From the NCBI RefSeq assembly GCF_009711715.1, contig NZ_VENF01000011.1, positions 62,001 through 126,000 on the forward strand: a stretch of DNA of 64,000 nt, read 5' to 3'. The position numbers and the translations under genes are program-made. Under the pieces are notes generated by a model. That model was not told where the DNA came from and searched no databases. It saw nothing but the letters and a program-made list of their open reading frames with translations. Every line of letters starts with the position of its first letter. Position 1 is the first letter of the stretch. Shown here piece by piece: positions 62,266 through 64,000 of this stretch. This DNA is from Methylophaga sp. Its GTDB lineage: Bacteria > Pseudomonadota > Gammaproteobacteria > Nitrosococcales > Methylophagaceae.

Positions 62266-63369
62266 ATGGCAGAACAGAAAAAAGTAGTCGTCGGACTTTC
62301 CGGCGGTGTCGATTCCTCAGTCGCAGCGCTGCTGCTTAAACAGCAGCATGACAAAGTCGAAGGCCTGTTTATGAAAAACTGGGTCGATTTTGCTGATGAG
62401 AGTGAATGTACGATTGAGGAAGATCGTAAAGACGCCATGTCAGTGGCGGAAACCGTCGGCATTGACTTCCACGAAGCCAATTTTGCGATGGAATACTGGG
62501 ATTATGTGTTCAAGCATTTCCTGGATGAATACCGGGCCGGCCGCACACCCAACCCCGATATTCTCTGCAACCGCGAAATCAAGTTCAAAGCCTTCCTCGA
62601 CCATGCGATGGAACTGGGCGGTGTGCTGATTGCGACTGGTCACTACGCTCGCGTGCAGGAGCGTGACGGTCAATTCCACCTGCTCAAGGGCAAGGATGAT
62701 AAAAAAGACCAGAGTTACTTTCTTTATACCCTCGGTCAGGAACAGCTTTCCCGCACGCTGTTTCCGCTGGGCGAGTTGCCCAAAACCGAGGTACGGGAAA
62801 TCGCTGAGAAAGCCGGGTTTATCAACCACGATAAAAAAGACAGCACCGGTATCTGCTTTATCGGCGAACGTCAGTTCCGCGAGTTTCTGAGCCGTTACAT
62901 TCCGGCCCAGCCCGGCGAGATGCGTACGCCGGAAGGCGAATATATCGGCGAACATGCCGGTTTAATGTATTACACCCTGGGTCAGCGCCAGGGTCTGGGT
63001 ATCGGCGGACGTAAAAACAGCACTGGCGAGCCTTGGTTTGTCGCCGGTAAAGATATGGATAGCCGCACGCTGTATGTGGTGCAGGGTGATCACCCCTGGC
63101 TCTGGAGTCAGAGCCTGAAAGCCGAACAATTGTCATGGGTGGCAGGCGAAGCACCGGCTTTCCCTTGCCGTGCCGCGGCTAAAACCCGTTATCGTCAGCC
63201 TGATCAGCCCTGCACCATTACGCAGGATGATGATGGTTTAATCCACGTCGAATTCGATGACAAGCAACGCGCTGTGACCCCCGGTCAGTCGGTCGTTTTC
63301 TATCAGGGTGATGACTGCCTCGGCGGTGGCATTATTGTCTCCACTGATGCACCCGGGGTGCACCCATGA
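62266..63369 (+). CDS. mnmA: tRNA 2-thiouridine synthase MnmA
   Basis: 367 residues from ATG 62266, one base after the nudJ stop; 34 upstream codons rejected. PP-loop [17 protein letters not shown]; catalytic cysteines in [12 protein letters not shown] and [17 protein letters not shown]. Thiolates U34 of Lys, Glu and Gln tRNAs. Confidence 0.97.
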   Translation: MAEQKKVVVGLSGGVDSSVAALLLKQQHDKVEGLFMKNWVDFADESECTIEEDRKDAMSVAETVGIDFHEANFAMEYWDYVFKHFLDEYRAGRTPNPDILCNREIKFKAFLDHAMELGGVLIATGHYARVQERDGQFHLLKGKDDKKDQSYFLYTLGQEQLSRTLFPLGELPKTEVREIAEKAGFINHDKKDSTGICFIGERQFREFLSRYIPAQPGEMRTPEGEYIGEHAGLMYYTLGQRQGLGIGGRKNSTGEPWFVAGKDMDSRTLYVVQGDHPWLWSQSLKAEQLSWVAGEAPAFPCRAAAKTRYRQPDQPCTITQDDDGLIHVEFDDKQRAVTPGQSVVFYQGDDCLGGGIIVSTDAPGVHP

Positions 63370-63998
63370 GCCTGTCTGATCGCCAGCGTGACAGAACCAT
63401 CGCCCTCGCAGCGGTCGTCCAATCGGCCATGCTGGTGCAGCATATCGCCGAAAGCGGTCAGGCCAGCGCGACCGATATCGAAACTCTTTTGCAGAGTCTG
63501 CTGGTAGAAGATGCGCCGACCACCGAGGCGGTATTCGGCGGTATCGGCAACCTTCGTCCCGGACTGCGTGAACTGAGCCAGCAACTGTCAAAAAAGAAAG
63601 AGCAAAAGGATGTGGTGTTGCTGCGTTACGTTATCAGCCTGCTGCATCTGGAACGGCAACTGGCCAAAAATCCGAAAATGATGGATACCATCGGTCTGGA
63701 ACTGGAACAGGTGCCGCAGCAGATAGAATACTTCGGCGAGATTATGGCACCGCAGGTGATTGCCCGTTTTGCCGATATTTATCATCGTACTTTGAGCCAG
63801 CTTAAACCACAGATACAGGTTTACGGCGATCCGAATTATCTGCAGCAACCGGATAACGTCAATAAAGTTCGTGCCCTGCTGCTAAGTGGTATCCGTGCAG
63901 CAGTTCTGTGGCGTCAAAAAGGCGGCCGCCGCTGGCAGTTCCTGTTTCAGAGCAACAAGATCCTCGCTGCCGCTGAAGAACTTTACGCCGCTTGCTGA
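63366..63998 (+). CDS. hflD: HflD, high-frequency lysogenisation protein homologue
   Basis: 210 residues, complete to the last bases of the window. YcfC/HflD family by sequence ([40 protein letters not shown]) and by location between mnmA and, in relatives, purB. Overlaps mnmA by ATGA. Peripheral membrane protein; role outside phage lambda unclear. Confidence 0.94.
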   Translation: MSLSDRQRDRTIALAAVVQSAMLVQHIAESGQASATDIETLLQSLLVEDAPTTEAVFGGIGNLRPGLRELSQQLSKKKEQKDVVLLRYVISLLHLERQLAKNPKMMDTIGLELEQVPQQIEYFGEIMAPQVIARFADIYHRTLSQLKPQIQVYGDPNYLQQPDNVNKVRALLLSGIRAAVLWRQKGGRRWQFLFQSNKILAAAEELYAAC

Positions 63999-64000
63999 AT

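Noticed and set aside
1..64000. CRISPR arrays, tRNA or rRNA genes, insertion sequences, prophage
   Set aside because: Reading through both strands showed no direct-repeat arrays, no tRNA-like T-loops in noncoding gaps, and no transposase or phage genes.

Overview
The window reads as a chromosomal segment of a marine or halotolerant gammaproteobacterium. Supporting signs are the gammaproteobacterial order rluE-nudJ-mnmA-hflD, a recJ/hda/purMN housekeeping block, an Na+-pumping oxaloacetate decarboxylase, a complete ectoine-degradation operon in the order doeB-doeD-doeA-doeC, a stand-alone pqqA and a second probable PQQ protein. A halophilic methylotroph of the Methylophaga/Methylotuvimicrobium kind would fit, but no methanol dehydrogenase or RuMP gene is present to prove it. 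I see no rRNA, tRNA, CRISPR array, insertion sequence or prophage.

Layout. 1-2.4 kb: a cut membrane-protein gene, an orphan pqqA (23 codons) and a Cache-GGDEF diguanylate cyclase. 2.4-8.7 kb: 5-formyl-THF cyclo-ligase; flavohemoglobin hmp facing its presumed repressor nsrR, with a recognisable NsrR site; a lipocalin followed by a decayed BLUF photoreceptor gene; an isochorismatase-like hydrolase; a voltage-gated-type ion channel; dps; and a Fur-boxed DUF2061 membrane gene. 8.7-15 kb: chromate transporter, GNAT, CPXCG protein, periplasmic metallo-beta-lactamase-fold protein, and a Fur-controlled TonB receptor with its PepSY partner. 15-20.1 kb: doeBDAC. 20.3-26.3 kb: a TetR regulator with a frameshifted tail, flanked by two identical 15-bp operators, then yqhD, a quinone-reductase-like MDR enzyme, an Old Yellow Enzyme and an exported PQQ-type beta-propeller dehydrogenase. 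This looks like an electrophile/aldehyde response operon. 26.3-35.4 kb: DUF3135, ogt, a MerR regulator with a Cu+ P1B ATPase, then LysR opposite DoxX-AzoR-pirin, and patatin.

35.4-43.5 kb: small basic protein, PilZ, RNase J-like nuclease, oadGAB behind a CRP-like site, an S4 protein, lipase-like hydrolase, DJ-1 family enzyme and parvulin. 43.5-49.7 kb: dinG, D-lactate dehydrogenase, PfkB kinase, DUF6064 and a Tat-exported aldo/keto reductase. 49.8-58.9 kb: recJ, rpfE-like, hda, AI-2E/PerM transporter, CDP-alcohol phosphatidyltransferase and DUF2066 in a tightly packed minus-strand run, then purM-purN-DUF3108-nudF on the plus strand. 59-64 kb: PGPGW-type membrane protein, yeaD, slyD (with a possible upstream small ORF) and rluE-nudJ-mnmA-hflD.

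The most distinctive material is the TetR/two-operator/YqhD-MDR-OYE-quinoprotein unit with its disrupted regulator, the orphan pqqA with a perfect inverted repeat in front, the Fur box on a DUF2061 gene beside dps, the decayed BLUF gene, the 140-bp rluE/nudJ overlap, and a palindromic element present in a compact and an expanded form.
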